Assembly (NCBI RefSeq): GCF_006516965.1
Contig: NZ_VHLH01000037.1
Span: forward strand, 1-38,630
Direction: 5' to 3'
Source: Pararhizobium mangrovi
GTDB taxonomy: Bacteria; Pseudomonadota; Alphaproteobacteria; Rhizobiales; Rhizobiaceae
Length of the DNA: 38,630 nucleotides
Position 1 is the stretch's first letter, and each line of letters begins with the position of its first letter. The notes under the pieces are model-generated. The model did not search any database, was not told where the DNA came from, and worked only from the letters and a program-made list of their open reading frames with translations. Below, piece by piece: positions 1 through 7,479 of this stretch. Both the position numbers and the translations under genes were made by a program.

Positions 1-2003
1 CCGATCGGGCCCCTTCGTGCGTCGCGCCTGCCATCGCCGTGGCCGACTTTTATTCCGCCCGAGTGGCCTGGTTTGGCTCCGTCGTTGACAGCGACGAAAT
101 CGACGCCCACTAACTTCATCCTGCTGGCGCTTTCCAGATAGAGGTGAGCGTTTGAGAAGTCGCTGTCGTCCTGCTTGCGGCCAGAGCGTTTGATCGCACC
201 GCCAATCATCTTGAAGGTGGATGCACCGCCGGATGCACGGATCGCGTAGGAACCGCAACCGTCGAAGACCACACCGTTCAGGGTCAGATCGTTGTTGCCG
301 TACAAGTTGAGGCCCACATTCTCAGCCCACTCGCAGCGCCCGCCCATCCACACGGTGGTGTCAGAACCAGCCTGAAAACTGGCGTTCGTTCCGCAGGCGT
401 TGATTTCCAGATTCATAAAGAAGCTGTCTACGGGCGAATTAAGCCCAGTACCGCAGTTGGAAATCAGCACGTTCGAGGCCGTGAACTGGCCCAAGTAGAT
501 GTCCCGGCCATCCACATTGTTGCCGAGCCCATGCTCAAAGCCCCGGATAAATGTGTCGGTCATCAGCACGCTGTTACCGCCACCCGTGACGGCAATGCCT
601 TTCCAACCCTCCGATGACAGGTGCAAACCCGAGAAACGCATGCGCTCATGGCCAGTCACATCAAAAAGCGTGGCCGCACCCGGCAGCATGCGGATCTGCG
701 GTCCGTTGGTCTGCGGATTCGTATTGCCGCTGAAATCGTAGCCCAGTGCGGCATGCGAGATGATGGATACGTCGTCAGGGATCTCGATCTCGCCCAGTGC
801 ATGGTTTGCCGTGATCAGGATCGGCCGGCCCTTTGCGACGGCGTAGTCCACACACTTGCGGAATGCGTCCGTGCTGTCCGCGCTCAAACTGTCGCTGGCT
901 CCGAATTCCAACGGGTTCGGCCATTCGCTGGCTAATTCGAAGAGGCGATCATTGGCAGTGCGTGTTTGCCAAGCTGTCAGTGCAGAGCCATCGTCCGTGA
1001 TTGCCCGATAGTATGCTGCGCCGCGAGAATTGCCGCTGGCATAGCCGTCCGTACGCACCACATTAGCGCTTGTAGGCACGCTGACGCTGCTTAGAGCCGC
1101 GAAAGGCCCTACTCCGGTGTAATTTTCGCCCCGAGTGCCCTGTGGGCCTTTTGGACCCTGCGGACCTTGATCGCCTGTATCACCTTTTGGTCCTGGAGGA
1201 CCAGCATCACCCTGCCGGCCGGTCGGTCCTCGTGGTCCTTGCTCACCCGTTGGCCCTAGCGGTCCTTCAGGTCCAATCAGGCTATCGAGCCAATTGGTCT
1301 CTGTTCCCGCAAAGCCATCGGACTGCGCAATCGCGAACGCGCTAGCACCTTCTGGACCCTGATCACCCTTAGCGCCGGCTAGACCCGTTGGGCCTTCTGG
1401 CCCCATTGGTCCCTGATTGCCCGGGTCACCCTGCTCACCTTGCGGACCTACAAGCGTTTCTAGCCAATCGCCTTCGGTGCCGGTAAAGCCCTCATCGATT
1501 GCAATCTCGTAGGCACTCTGGCCGGCCGAACCAGTTTTACCGGTTGGGCCGGCATCGCCTGTCGGTCCTTTTGGACCTTCAGCGCCCTGCTCGCCTTTCG
1601 GGCCAGTAGCACCAGCAGGACCGACAACCTTTCCAGCATCCAGCGTGCTGCCGTCGTTGAGCGTGAGGATGAGATGGTCGTTGGCGTCGACCGCACCCTG
1701 CGTGACTGTGAGACCACGTGGACCGACATCACCGGTATCACCCTTCGGGCCTTTTGGTCCGGGATCGCCCCTGTCACCGGGTTTACCCTGCGCCCGACCG
1801 GCACTGACATATCGGTTGTTCGTAAGAGCCAGAATGAGGTCACCGGACACGTCAATTTCCGCATCCAGAACGCCCACACCGTCAGCACCATCTAGGCCAT
1901 TTCGGCCCCTAACTGTGCCGAGATCGTCGAGTGAGCCATTCTCCCATTCGAGGATCAAATGCTCGTCTTTAGCGATGTACGCCCTGAGAAGTGAAGTTGC
2001 CAT
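1..2003 (-). CDS. Collagen-repeat phage tail fibre/tailspike-like protein (3' end beyond window)
   Basis: The reading frame is open from ATG 2003 to the left edge (667 codons) without a stop, so the C-terminus lies outside the window. Residues 1-130 hold three imperfect copies of a short beta-type unit ending in a Gly-rich turn (for example HLILTLNDGSTLDAG). Gly-X-Y collagen repeats fill about 71-97, 128-162, 186-219 and 244-293. Between them are two copies of a roughly 30-residue module (SAYEIAIDEGFTGTEGDWL and SAFAIAQSDGFAGTETNWL). From about 365 onward the sequence (EFGASDSLSADSTDAF, then short Gly/Asn-rich beta strands) looks like a right-handed parallel beta-helix of the pectate-lyase type used in tailspikes. 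This architecture is typical of phage receptor-binding fibres; a bacterial surface protein is the alternative. Codon use and lower GC differ from the neighbours. The SD (AGGA, 5 nt before ATG) lies in an inverted repeat. Confidence 0.8.
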   Translation of the reverse strand, partial: MATSLLRAYIAKDEHLILEWENGSLDDLGTVRGRNGLDGADGVGVLDAEIDVSGDLILALTNNRYVSAGRAQGKPGDRGDPGPKGPKGDTGDVGPRGLTVTQGAVDANDHLILTLNDGSTLDAGKVVGPAGATGPKGEQGAEGPKGPTGDAGPTGKTGSAGQSAYEIAIDEGFTGTEGDWLETLVGPQGEQGDPGNQGPMGPEGPTGLAGAKGDQGPEGASAFAIAQSDGFAGTETNWLDSLIGPEGPLGPTGEQGPRGPTGRQGDAGPPGPKGDTGDQGPQGPKGPQGTRGENYTGVGPFAALSSVSVPTSANVVRTDGYASGNSRGAAYYRAITDDGSALTAWQTRTANDRLFELASEWPNPLEFGASDSLSADSTDAFRKCVDYAVAKGRPILITANHALGEIEIPDDVSIISHAALGYDFSGNTNPQTNGPQIRMLPGAATLFDVTGHERMRFSGLHLSSEGWKGIAVTGGGNSVLMTDTFIRGFEHGLGNNVDGRDIYLGQFTASNVLISNCGTGLNSPVDSFFMNLEINACGTNASFQAGSDTTVWMGGRCEWAENVGLNLYGNNDLTLNGVVFDGCGSYAIRASGGASTFKMIGGAIKRSGRKQDDSDFSNAHLYLESASRMKLVGVDFVAVNDGAKPGHSGGIKVGHGDGRRDARRGPI

Positions 2004-2004
2004 G

Positions 2005-2037
2005 ATATTCCTAGATAATTGAAAATGCTAGGAATAT
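2005..2037 (-). promoter_or_regulatory. Perfect 10-bp inverted repeat covering the tail-fibre ribosome binding site
   Basis: ATATTCCTAG (2005-2014) and CTAGGAATAT (2028-2037) are exact reverse complements separated by 13 nt. In the tail-fibre transcript (minus strand) the 3' arm contains the AGGA Shine-Dalgarno and ends two bases before the ATG at 2003. The hairpin would therefore mask the ribosome binding site. It could equally be a binding site for a dimeric regulator. Confidence 0.6.
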
Positions 2038-2091
2038 TTATCTGCAGACGGCCGATTACGGCTGTACGCACGGTTGCGATCGCTCGTTACG

Positions 2092-2111
2092 GGGCAAGAT
2101 CAGGCTTGCCC
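2092..2111. repeat. 7-bp inverted repeat, weak terminator-like hairpin
   Basis: GGGCAAG (2092-2098) and CTTGCCC (2105-2111) flank a 6-nt loop and are followed by TTT on the plus strand. The hairpin sits about 30 bases left of the comM breakpoint and may be a transcription stop or part of the element end. Nothing else supports either role. Confidence 0.3.
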
Positions 2112-2140
2112 TTTCCAATAGTGGTTTTAATATCATTACG

Positions 2141-3037
2141 CTGATGGTCGGCCCGCCCGGTTCGGGCAAGTCGATGCTTGCTGCGCGCCTGCCATCCATC
2201 CTCCCGCCGCTTTCGGCGAGCGAACTCCTCGAAGTCTCGATGATCCATTCGATCGCCGGCAAGCTCGCCGGCGGAAAGTTGTCGGACCGGCGACCCTACC
2301 GCACGCCCCACAACTCCGCCTCGATGGCCGCGATGGTCGGCGGCGGCTTTCGGGCGCGGCCAGGCGAGGTCTCGCTCGCCCATAACGGCGTGCTCTTCCT
2401 CGACGAGTTTCCGGAATTCACCCCGCAAGCGCTCGATTCGCTGCGCCAACCACTCGAAACGGGACAGTGCGTCATCGCGCGCGCCAATCACCGCGTGAGC
2501 TACCCGGCCGACATCCAGCTCGTGGCCGCGATGAACCCGTGCCGCTGCGGCATGGCCGGCCAGCCGGGGCACACCTGCGCACGCGGACCGCGCTGCCAGT
2601 CGGACTACCAGGCACGCATCTCTGGCCCGCTTCTGGACCGGATCGACCTGCGCGTCGACGTGCCGGCCGTTTCCGCCGCCGACCTCATGGCCCCGGCGCG
2701 TGCGGAGCCGAGCGCCGCCGTCGCCCAGCGCGTCGCCCGAGCACGCGAGCGGCAGCGTGAACGCTTCGCGGCCAGTGCCGACCCCTACGCTCGCACCAAC
2801 GCCCGCTGCTCGACGGCCATCGTCGAGACGATCGCCGAGCCCGACCCGGACGGGCTGGCCCTGCTTCGCGACGCGGCGAACGCGATGCATTTTTCCGCGC
2901 GCGCCTATCACCGAATCCTGCGCGTCGCCCGGACCCTCGCCGACCTCGACGACCGCCCGACGGTCGGTCGCATCCATCTCGCCGAAGCCATCGCCTACCG
3001 CCGGGCCGGCGAACCGGCGACGGCCGCTGCCGCGTAA
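2141..3037 (+). pseudogene. comM: Mg-chelatase-like ATPase ComM, 5'-truncated
   Basis: ComM-family proteins (YifB/ChlI-like) are AAA+ hexameric helicases that promote branch migration during natural transformation. Typical members are about 500 residues, with a Lon-protease-like N-terminal domain before the ATPase core. Here the recognisable part starts at the P-loop itself (GPPGSGKSMLA; first ATG 2144). It continues through Walker B (GVLFLDEFPEF), the MNPCRCG zinc-type motif with further Cys (CARGPRC), ISGPLLDRIDLRVDV and the C-terminal helical domain, about 297 residues in all. The N-terminal 200 or so residues are missing and replaced by phage-like DNA. There is no good ribosome binding site before ATG 2144. 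The remaining frame is intact, so the truncation may be recent. I infer loss of function. Confidence 0.85.
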
Positions 3038-3152
3038 ACTTCGACGCGAAGTACGGATGAGATGAGGATTGGCATACGCGCGAGATGGCCACGGGCACAC
3101 AAATATTCGCCTGGGATTGCAAACGCGGTTCGAATGAAGGGGGTGAGGAAGA

Positions 3153-3359
3153 ATGGGCAAGAAGCCGGAGAATAGCGGCAAGCCCTGGTCCAAAGCGGAC
3201 GTTCAGTAGCTCGGCAAACTCGCAAAGGAAAACACGCCGACACGCGTGATCGGTCTCAAGACGGGCCGGACGCCGGAAGCGGTTCAGAGCAAGGCGAGTT
3301 CGGAAGGCATTTCGTCGAAGCCGACGAACCAGGCTCCGTACAATCGCAGGAAAGAATAG
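3153..3359 (+). pseudogene. Small rhizobial-type conserved protein with an in-frame TAG
   Basis: ATG 3153 follows a GAGGAAG ribosome binding site. The frame reads MGKKPENSGKPWSKADVQ, then TAG at 3207-3209, then continues in the same frame (LGKLAKENTPTRVIGLKTGR, later KPTNQAPYNRRKE) to the real stop at 3357-3359. As I remember it, a family of about 65-70 residue basic proteins with this pattern (GKPW..ADV..L, NTPTRVIG..GR, PTNQ.PYN) is common in Hyphomicrobiales and resembles a SANT/Myb-like helix-turn-helix; its function is unknown. The stop codon replaces a residue that is probably Gln, Lys or Glu, one base change away. Since both halves retain the family pattern, this reads as a single nonsense mutation, a sequencing error, or readthrough. 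It lies just after the truncated comM. Confidence 0.65.
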
Positions 3360-3413
3360 GAGCGGACGGTCGCAAAGGGTCGCGCGTTTCGCTCGCTACG
3401 CAGTACCCGGCCC

Positions 3414-3917
3414 CTACCGGACGCCCGTGGAGCCGAAGCCATCGGCACCGCGAGCCGTCGCATCCGTGCTTTCGCACTCTTCGACGACAGCGCGGGTGAC
3501 CGGGGCGATCACCATCTGCGCAATGCGGGCGCCACGCTCGATCGTGAACGGCGCCTCCCCGAGATTGACGAGGATCACCTTCACCTCGCCGCGGTAATCG
3601 CTGTCCACCGTGCCCGGCGTGTTGAGGCAGGTGACGCCGTGGTTGAGTGCCAGGCCGGAGCGCGGGCGCACCTGCCCCTCGTATCCGGACGGGATCGCGA
3701 AGACGAAACCCGTCGGCACCGCCACGCGCGCGTTCACGGCAAGCACCAGCGGTGCATCGGCCGGCACCGCCGCACGCAAGTCCATGCCTGCCGCACCGGC
3801 GGTTTCGTAGGAAGGCAGGGCAAGGCCGGCGCCGTGAGCAAGACGCACGAGGCCGATTGCCGGCGGTTCGCCATGCGATGGTTCGCGAAATGGGGGATCG
3901 AGGGCGGACGTGGTCAT
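3414..3917 (-). CDS. dut: Deoxyuridine 5'-triphosphate nucleotidohydrolase (dUTPase)
   Basis: Hydrolyses dUTP to dUMP and pyrophosphate, keeping uracil out of DNA and supplying dUMP for thymidylate synthesis. All five trimeric-dUTPase motifs are visible in the 167-residue protein: AGMDLRA (about 43-49), PRSGLA (85-90, P-loop-like), [11 protein letters not shown] (102-112, catalytic Asp), RIAQMV (131-136) and the C-terminal lid GADGFGSTG (157-165). I chose ATG 3917 ([10 protein letters not shown]); an upstream ATG at 3944 would add nine residues and neither has a clear ribosome binding site. In many rhizobia dut follows coaBC directly, as I recall. Here a GFA-type gene and the oppositely oriented prfC lie between them. 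Confidence 0.95.
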   Translation of the reverse strand: MTTSALDPPFREPSHGEPPAIGLVRLAHGAGLALPSYETAGAAGMDLRAAVPADAPLVLAVNARVAVPTGFVFAIPSGYEGQVRPRSGLALNHGVTCLNTPGTVDSDYRGEVKVILVNLGEAPFTIERGARIAQMVIAPVTRAVVEECESTDATARGADGFGSTGVR

Positions 3918-4011
3918 GCGCGCATCATGCGCGTGGAGCGGCACCGGTCAATTGAAAGCCGGACGGCGACACGCTAGATGTCGCCCGTTCAACAGGAAAA
4001 GCGCTTAGCCG

Positions 4012-5601
4012 ATGCCCGACGCCCTCGCCGAGGCGGTCTCCCGCCGCCGCACCTTCGCGATCATCTCGCACCCGGACGCCGGCAAGACGACGCTGACGGA
4101 AAAGCTGCTGCTCTTCGGGGGCGCGATCCAGCTCGCAGGTGCGGTGAAGGCGAAGAAGGACCACGCCCAGACCCGCTCGGACTGGATGACCATCGAGCGC
4201 GAGCGCGGCATTTCCGTCGTCACCTCCGTCATGACCTTCGAATATGGCGATCACGTCTTCAACCTGCTCGATACGCCGGGCCACGAGGACTTTTCCGACG
4301 ACACCTATCGCACGCTGACGGCCGTCGACGCGGCGGTGATGGTCATCGACGCCGCCAAGGGCATCGAGCCGCGAACGCTCAAGCTCTTCGAGGTCTGCCG
4401 CCTGCGCGACATCCCCATCCTCACCTTCGTCAACAAGATGGACCGCGAAAGCCGCGACCCCTTCGAGATCCTCGACGAGGTCGAGGAGAAGCTTGCCCTC
4501 GATACGGCGCCCGTCACCTGGCCGATCGGCCGGGCACGCACCTTCTGCGGCACCTATCACCTGGCCGACAACGCCGTGCGCGGCACCGATGCCGACGAGA
4601 CCGTCACGAAGGTCAACGGTCCGGAAGCGGACGCGGTCGCCGGCCTATTGCCGGAAAGCGACCGCGAAGCGTTCATCGAGGAGGCAGCACTTGCCATGGA
4701 AGCCTGCCGGCCCTTCGATCCGGCCGCTTTCCGCGAAGGCTCGCTGACGCCGGTCTATTTCGGTTCGGCGCTCCGGAACTACGGCGTACGCGACCTCATC
4801 CACGCGCTCGGCCTCCATGCGCCGGCGCCCCGCGCCCAAGTCGCCGACACGCGCACCGTCGAGGCGACGGACGCGAAGATGACGGCCTTCGTCTTCAAGA
4901 TCCAGGCGAACATGGATCCCAACCACCGCGACCGCATGGCCTTCGCGCGCGTGTGTTCCGGCAAGCTGACGCGCGGCATGAAGGCGCGCCTTGCACGCAC
5001 TGGCAAGCCGATGGCGCTCTCCGCTCCGCAGTTCTTCTTCGCCTCGCAGCGCCAGGTCGTCGACACGGCCTATCCCGGCGACGTGGTCGGCATTCCGAAC
5101 CACGGTACACTGAGGATCGGAGACACGCTGACGGAGGGCGAGGCGCTCGTCTTTCAGGGCGTGCCGAACTTCGCTCCGGAGATCCTGCGCCGCGTGCGGC
5201 TTCAGGACGCGATGAAGGCGAAGAAGCTCAAGGAAGCCCTGCAGCAGATGGCCGAGGAAGGCGTCGTCCAGCTCTTCCTGCCCGAAGACGGTTCGCCGGC
5301 GATCGTCGGCGTGGTCGGCGCGCTGCAGCTCGACGTGCTGAAGGAGCGGCTGAAGGTGGAGTACGGCCTGCCGGTCGATTTCGAACCGGCGCGCTTTTCC
5401 GTGTGCCGCTGGATCACGGCGGAAGACGGCGAGGAGATCGAGCGCTTCATGAATGCCCATCGCGGCGACGTCGCGCGCGATCTCGACGGCGATCCCGTCT
5501 TCCTCGCCTCCGACGGCTTCTCGCTGAACTACGAGATGGAACGCTGGCGCGCTGTCGCGATGACCGCGGTCAAGGAATACCACGTGCGCAAGGCGGCCTG
5601 A
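4012..5601 (+). CDS. prfC: Peptide chain release factor 3 (GTPase)
   Basis: RF3 is a translational GTPase that recycles RF1/RF2 from the ribosome after peptide release. The 529-residue length is normal. GTPase motifs are G1 HPDAGKTT (20-27), G2 RGIS (65-68), G3 DTPGHEDF (87-94) and G4 NKMD (141-144), followed by the domain II/III sequence typical of RF3 (ISVVTSVMTF, QLFLPEDGSPAIVGVVGALQ). An in-frame TAG lies two codons upstream, which fixes ATG 4012 as the first start. It is transcribed against dut on its left and the GFA/coaBC run on its right, so it is probably a single-gene unit. Confidence 0.97.
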   Translation: MPDALAEAVSRRRTFAIISHPDAGKTTLTEKLLLFGGAIQLAGAVKAKKDHAQTRSDWMTIERERGISVVTSVMTFEYGDHVFNLLDTPGHEDFSDDTYRTLTAVDAAVMVIDAAKGIEPRTLKLFEVCRLRDIPILTFVNKMDRESRDPFEILDEVEEKLALDTAPVTWPIGRARTFCGTYHLADNAVRGTDADETVTKVNGPEADAVAGLLPESDREAFIEEAALAMEACRPFDPAAFREGSLTPVYFGSALRNYGVRDLIHALGLHAPAPRAQVADTRTVEATDAKMTAFVFKIQANMDPNHRDRMAFARVCSGKLTRGMKARLARTGKPMALSAPQFFFASQRQVVDTAYPGDVVGIPNHGTLRIGDTLTEGEALVFQGVPNFAPEILRRVRLQDAMKAKKLKEALQQMAEEGVVQLFLPEDGSPAIVGVVGALQLDVLKERLKVEYGLPVDFEPARFSVCRWITAEDGEEIERFMNAHRGDVARDLDGDPVFLASDGFSLNYEMERWRAVAMTAVKEYHVRKAA

Positions 5602-5671
5602 GCCCGTCCACGAGCCTGCCCGGATCGTTCGAACGGACCGGGGCAGCCCGAACCGGCGCGAGCCGCCGAGG

Positions 5672-6070
5672 TTATTCCCCTTCGCGTTCGTTGCGCGGCA
5701 GGTCGGTCAGGTCCTGCGTCCATTCCAGCGCCGACCGGCACCAGATCTGGCGCTTCGCGGGCAGTTTGGCGCGCTCTCGCATCGCGCCGACGCGCACGCT
5801 GTAGACGCCGTCACCGAGCGAATAGATCTGCGTGCCGCAGACGGCGCAAAAGCCCTGAACGCGCTCGCGCCCGCTGTCGCCGGTCTTGCGGTAGAGCGTC
5901 GGCTCGCCGGCAAGCATGCGAAAATCGGCCTCTTCGACACGCACCGAGGTCCGGTAGGCCGACGAACTCATCGTCTGGCAATCCGTGCAATGGCAGATCG
6001 TCACCCCTTCCGGATCGATCTCGGCCTCGTAGGCGAGTGCCCCGCAATGGCATTGCCCGGTCACATGCAT
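5672..6070 (-). CDS. GFA/CENP-V domain zinc protein
   Basis: A 132-residue protein of the GFA (glutathione-dependent formaldehyde-activating enzyme-like) Mss4 fold. Cysteines that should bind two zincs are visible: GQCHCG (Cys7, Cys9), ICHCTDC (Cys26, 28, 31) and CAVCG (Cys75, 78). The founding Gfa was proposed to speed the formation of S-hydroxymethylglutathione, but most small paralogues have no tested activity. ATG 6070 has a good AGGGAG ribosome binding site. The gene lies 128 bp after coaBC on the same strand and may be co-transcribed with the ubiE-ubiB-coaBC run. Nothing shows a role in CoA metabolism, so the substrate is unknown. Confidence 0.85.
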   Translation of the reverse strand: MHVTGQCHCGALAYEAEIDPEGVTICHCTDCQTMSSSAYRTSVRVEEADFRMLAGEPTLYRKTGDSGRERVQGFCAVCGTQIYSLGDGVYSVRVGAMRERAKLPAKRQIWCRSALEWTQDLTDLPRNEREGE

Positions 6071-6198
6071 GGCGCTCTCCCTTCTTCCATTCCGTTCGAA
6101 GCCGTCGGCGTGACGGCGCTCGTTTCCCTGGTTCCGCCCATAATGAACGAAGCAGCGACGTCGGAAAGCGAACCCATTCCAGAGCCGCGCATAGGCCT

Positions 6199-7422
6199 TC
6201 ACGTCGTCGGCGCGTCCAGGCGTTTCGCGATGACTTCGGCCAGTCGCGCCGCGATCTCGGCCTTGCTCATTTCCGGCCAGGACTGCGTGCCATTGGCATC
6301 GACGAGGTGCACCGTGTTGCGCACGCCGCCCATGGCGCCGCCTTCGGCGGAGACGTCGTTGGCGACGATCAGGTCGGCGCCCTTGCGCGCGAGCTTCGCG
6401 CGGGCGTGTTCGATCACGTGTTCGGTCTCGGCCGCGAAGCCCGCGACGAACGCCGGGCGCGGCGTGCCGGTTGCGATCGTCTTCAGGATATCGGGGTTTT
6501 CCGCAAGCGTCAGCGACGGTACGGCCTCGCCTTCGCGCTTCTTGATCTTCTGCGGCGTATCGCTTTCCACCCGCCAGTCGGCGACGGCGGCGACCATCAC
6601 GGCGATGTCCACCGGCAGGGCGGCGCGCACGGCGGCGAGCATTTCCTCGGCGCGTTCCACATGCACCGTCGAGACACCCGGCGGGTCGGCAAGGCTCACC
6701 GGGCCCGCGACGAGCGTGACATCGGCACCGAGGCCTGCCAGCGCTTCGGCGATCGCGAAGCCCTGGCGCCCGGAAGACCGGTTGGCAATGTAGCGCACCG
6801 GGTCGATCGGCTCGTGGGTCGGGCCCGCCGTGACGACGGCACGCCGGCCGGCCAGCGGCTTTTCGCCCGGCGAAAGCAACGCGGCGAGCGCGTCGGCGAT
6901 CTCCGCGGGCTCGCTCATGCGTCCGGTTCCCGCCTCCCCGCGCTCGGCCATCTCGCCGGCGTCCGGGCCGACAAAGGCGATGCCGTCCGCAGCCAGCCGC
7001 TCGCGGTTGCGCCGCGTTGCAGAATGCGCCCACATCGCCGGGTTCATGGCCGGCGCGAGAAGCACCGGAACGCGCGCGGCGAGGAGCACGGCACCGGCGA
7101 GATCGTCTGCCATGCCAGCGGCCATGCGCGCCATCCGGTCGGCCGTCGCCGGCGCGACGACGATCGCGTCGGCCTCGCGCGCGAGCCGGATATGGCCGAC
7201 GTCCTGCTCGTCCTCGCGGGAAAAGAGCTCGCTGTAGACCCGCCCGCCGGCAAGCGCGCCGGCAGCAAGCGGGGTCACGAAGGCTTGCGCGCCCGCCGTC
7301 ATGACGACGCGCACCGTCGCGCCGCGCTCGGCGAGCCGGCGGATCAGGTCGAGGCTCTTGTAGGCCGCGATCCCGCCACCGATCACGAGAAGAATGCGCC
7401 GGCCTTCCAGTTCCTTCGCCAT
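6199..7422 (-). CDS. coaBC: Bifunctional phosphopantothenoylcysteine decarboxylase/synthetase
   Basis: Catalyses two CoA-biosynthesis steps: CoaB joins cysteine to 4'-phosphopantothenate (CTP-dependent), then CoaC decarboxylates the product with FMN. In the 407-residue protein the N-terminal flavoprotein domain shows GGGIAAYK (15-22), the active-site His in DVGHIRLA, VVAPATA, PAMNPAMW and GTGRM. The C-terminal synthetase shows AGPTHEPIDPVRYIANRSSG, MVAAVADWR, NPDIL, VAGFAAET and IVANDV. The segment where E. coli CoaC has its catalytic Cys in ACGD reads GEMAERGEAGTGRM and has no Cys. I recall a similar reading in other alphaproteobacteria, so this is probably a family variant. It follows ubiB after 57 bp on the same strand. 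Confidence 0.95.
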   Translation of the reverse strand: MAKELEGRRILLVIGGGIAAYKSLDLIRRLAERGATVRVVMTAGAQAFVTPLAAGALAGGRVYSELFSREDEQDVGHIRLAREADAIVVAPATADRMARMAAGMADDLAGAVLLAARVPVLLAPAMNPAMWAHSATRRNRERLAADGIAFVGPDAGEMAERGEAGTGRMSEPAEIADALAALLSPGEKPLAGRRAVVTAGPTHEPIDPVRYIANRSSGRQGFAIAEALAGLGADVTLVAGPVSLADPPGVSTVHVERAEEMLAAVRAALPVDIAVMVAAVADWRVESDTPQKIKKREGEAVPSLTLAENPDILKTIATGTPRPAFVAGFAAETEHVIEHARAKLARKGADLIVANDVSAEGGAMGGVRNTVHLVDANGTQSWPEMSKAEIAARLAEVIAKRLDAPTT

Positions 7423-7479
7423 GCCCTTACCCGCCCTGTCTCGACCGGCCCTCCGGCCGGCTTCGATCCACGCTCCAGA

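Larger units (their letters stand above)
1..2140. mobile_element. Probable prophage or phage-derived segment, right boundary near 2138-2143
   Basis: Everything left of about 2140 has lower GC and encodes a phage-type fibre. Everything right of it is a typical GC-rich host gene (comM) that starts abruptly in the middle of its conserved core. The in-frame codons just left of the junction do not resemble ComM, whereas ComM similarity begins at LMVGPPGSGK. The element extends beyond the left edge, so its type (Mu-like, lambdoid, satellite) and its other end cannot be seen. A chimeric contig join would look the same. Confidence 0.55.

Noticed and set aside
1142-1900. Tandem GGTCC/GGACC-rich repeats suggesting a non-coding repeat array or CRISPR
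   Set aside because: They are the codons of collagen Gly-Pro-X repeats in the minus-strand fibre gene, without constant-length spacers.
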